DNA from: Aradus depressus
Lineage: Eukaryota > Arthropoda > Insecta > Hemiptera > Aradidae
NCBI GenBank assembly: GCA_963662175.1
Contig: OY759223.1
Span: 7,597,549 to 7,661,548 of the forward strand
DNA length: 64,000 nucleotides
Reading direction: 5' to 3'
This document shows, one piece after another, positions 63,063 to 64,000 of the stretch; positions within the stretch are counted from its first letter, which is position 1, and each line of letters begins with the position of its first letter. The notes beneath the pieces were generated by a model. It had not been told where the DNA came from, ran no database searches, and saw nothing but the letters and a program-made list of their open reading frames with translations. Both the position numbers and the translations under genes were made by a program.

Positions 63063-63930
63063 CAGTCGACTCTCGATATAACGAAAAAATCGATATTACA
63101 AAATGAAGTCCTGGCCCCTTGACAAAAACTCGAAATAGCAAAAAAAAAACAATGCATTTCTGTACATTCAGTATAACGAATCTATTTTAAAGGTATGTTG
63201 GTTTAAAACACGCAGTATTACGAAGTAGGAACGTATAAACACACTATTACACGAAGCCAAAAAAATGATTACATAATCTATGTACATAAAAGTTTACTTT
63301 ATTTACATCATTCCCTTTGCTACGAAGATTGTGAAGAAGACGACTCAAGACTCTGAAGTAGTGCCACCTACGTCGAAAGCTACCTCCAAGTCTCTGAAAA
63401 TACTTGACCAGTATCTGCTTAGACAACAAGTTGACGATAGCATTTTTTCCGCTCTCATTACAATTGACGGGGTTAGAATCAAGATGGTCCAAGTGACATT
63501 TTTGAAAATTTTATTTAAGTGCATAATCGGGTACAAAAATGATAGTTCTGTTCCGAAGTTGAACAAGTAAAATCCTAGCCAGTGTTGAGATCTAGTGGCA
63601 AATCACTTATTCCATTTTGGTGACATGAACAAGTAACATATCAATAGTGACCTTGAACTTAAGATTTTTATTCAATTTTATGGTTTGCTAACAGCAATTT
63701 TCACCAAAAGCAGAAGACAAAATATTTCCGGTTTCGATAAATTATAGATTTTTTAAATCAGATAAGAACTTATTGCACAGTTTCTTCAAAGTTTAAAAAT
63801 GTCACTTAGACCACTTTGATTCTAATCCCATCTATTGTAAACGCAGTGGTTCGAGCACGCTTAGCAACTCTACAGCAGCAGAAAAAGATATTTTTTTTTA
63901 ACAAAAACAATTTTTTTTTTTTTTTATCCT
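63063..63930 (+). mobile_element. Tigger/pogo-like DNA transposon remnant
   Basis: Starts after TA with CAGTCGACTCTCGATATAAC, typical of pogo/Tigger ends. At 63316-63462 a frame encodes SKATSKSLKILDQYLLRQQ and DDSIFSAL, like the C-terminal tail of Tigger transposases. It continues after the MITE as VNAVVRARLATLQQQKK. The DDE core is absent, so this is an internally deleted copy. The right end was not found. Confidence 0.6.
63464..63834. mobile_element. MITE copy 3, inside a Tigger transposase remnant
   Basis: Same termini and body as the copies at 43182 and 48681. It splits a Tigger-like coding remnant that reads on either side. Confidence 0.78.
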
Positions 63931-64000
63931 TTTGGAAATATATATATATGTACGTGCGAACATTTAATTTTATTTTTGTTCAGAATTTATTAAATGTATA

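Overview
This is eukaryotic, intron-rich, AT-rich DNA saturated with transposable elements. tRNA-derived SINEs whose 3' tails are (CCTAA)n, the insect telomere repeat unit, together with Penelope, R1, RTE and Jockey-like retroelements, Tc1, Tigger, hAT and piggyBac-like DNA elements, point to an arthropod and most likely an insect. A hemipteran is plausible but not shown. No prokaryotic genes, CRISPR array or operon are present.

Three host genes can be rebuilt by joining exons at GT/AG sites with matching phase. (1) A complete 12-exon STARD3 (MLN64) homologue lies on the minus strand, start codon at 59455 and stop at 41128. It predicts 462 residues: an N-terminal tail, a four-helix MENTAL membrane domain, an FYSP linker motif resembling the phospho-FFAT ER-contact motif, and a START sterol-transfer domain. 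(2) The 3' half of a CEP57-type centrosomal gene lies on the plus strand, five exons from 23526 to 36501, tail to tail with STARD3. (3) The 5' exons of an unrecognised leucine-rich protein start at 60944 on the plus strand, divergent from STARD3; its fourth exon runs straight into a Tigger-like terminus at 63063.

Layout. 1-7000: decayed LINEs (RTE-like, Jockey-like), a Tc1 remnant inserted in another repeat, a 121-bp minisatellite grown out of a LINE 3' end, and foldbacks. 7000-22100: a satellite-rich block holding a 134-bp array and a 441-bp array that both carry a SINE-derived box, and composite elements built from 33/66-bp, 287-bp and about 143-bp (428-bp higher-order) repeats between a fixed head and a fixed tail. 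22100-36600: the CEP57 exons separated by introns filled with Tigger, hAT, piggyBac, SINE, LINE and Penelope insertions. 36600-41100: AT-rich spacer with foldbacks. 41128-59455: STARD3, whose introns hold an R1-clade LINE nested inside a MITE, many SINEs, an RTE copy with a clear target-site duplication and several long palindromes. 59456-64000: divergent spacer, the leucine-rich gene, and Tigger/MITE nesting.

The host genes are not functionally linked (lipid transfer at membrane contacts, centrosome/microtubule binding, unknown). The main interest is repeat biology: multi-level nesting, SINE-derived satellites, and a recurring structured motif (CTGANGA, one base, hairpin, GAAA) shared by several otherwise different foldback repeats.
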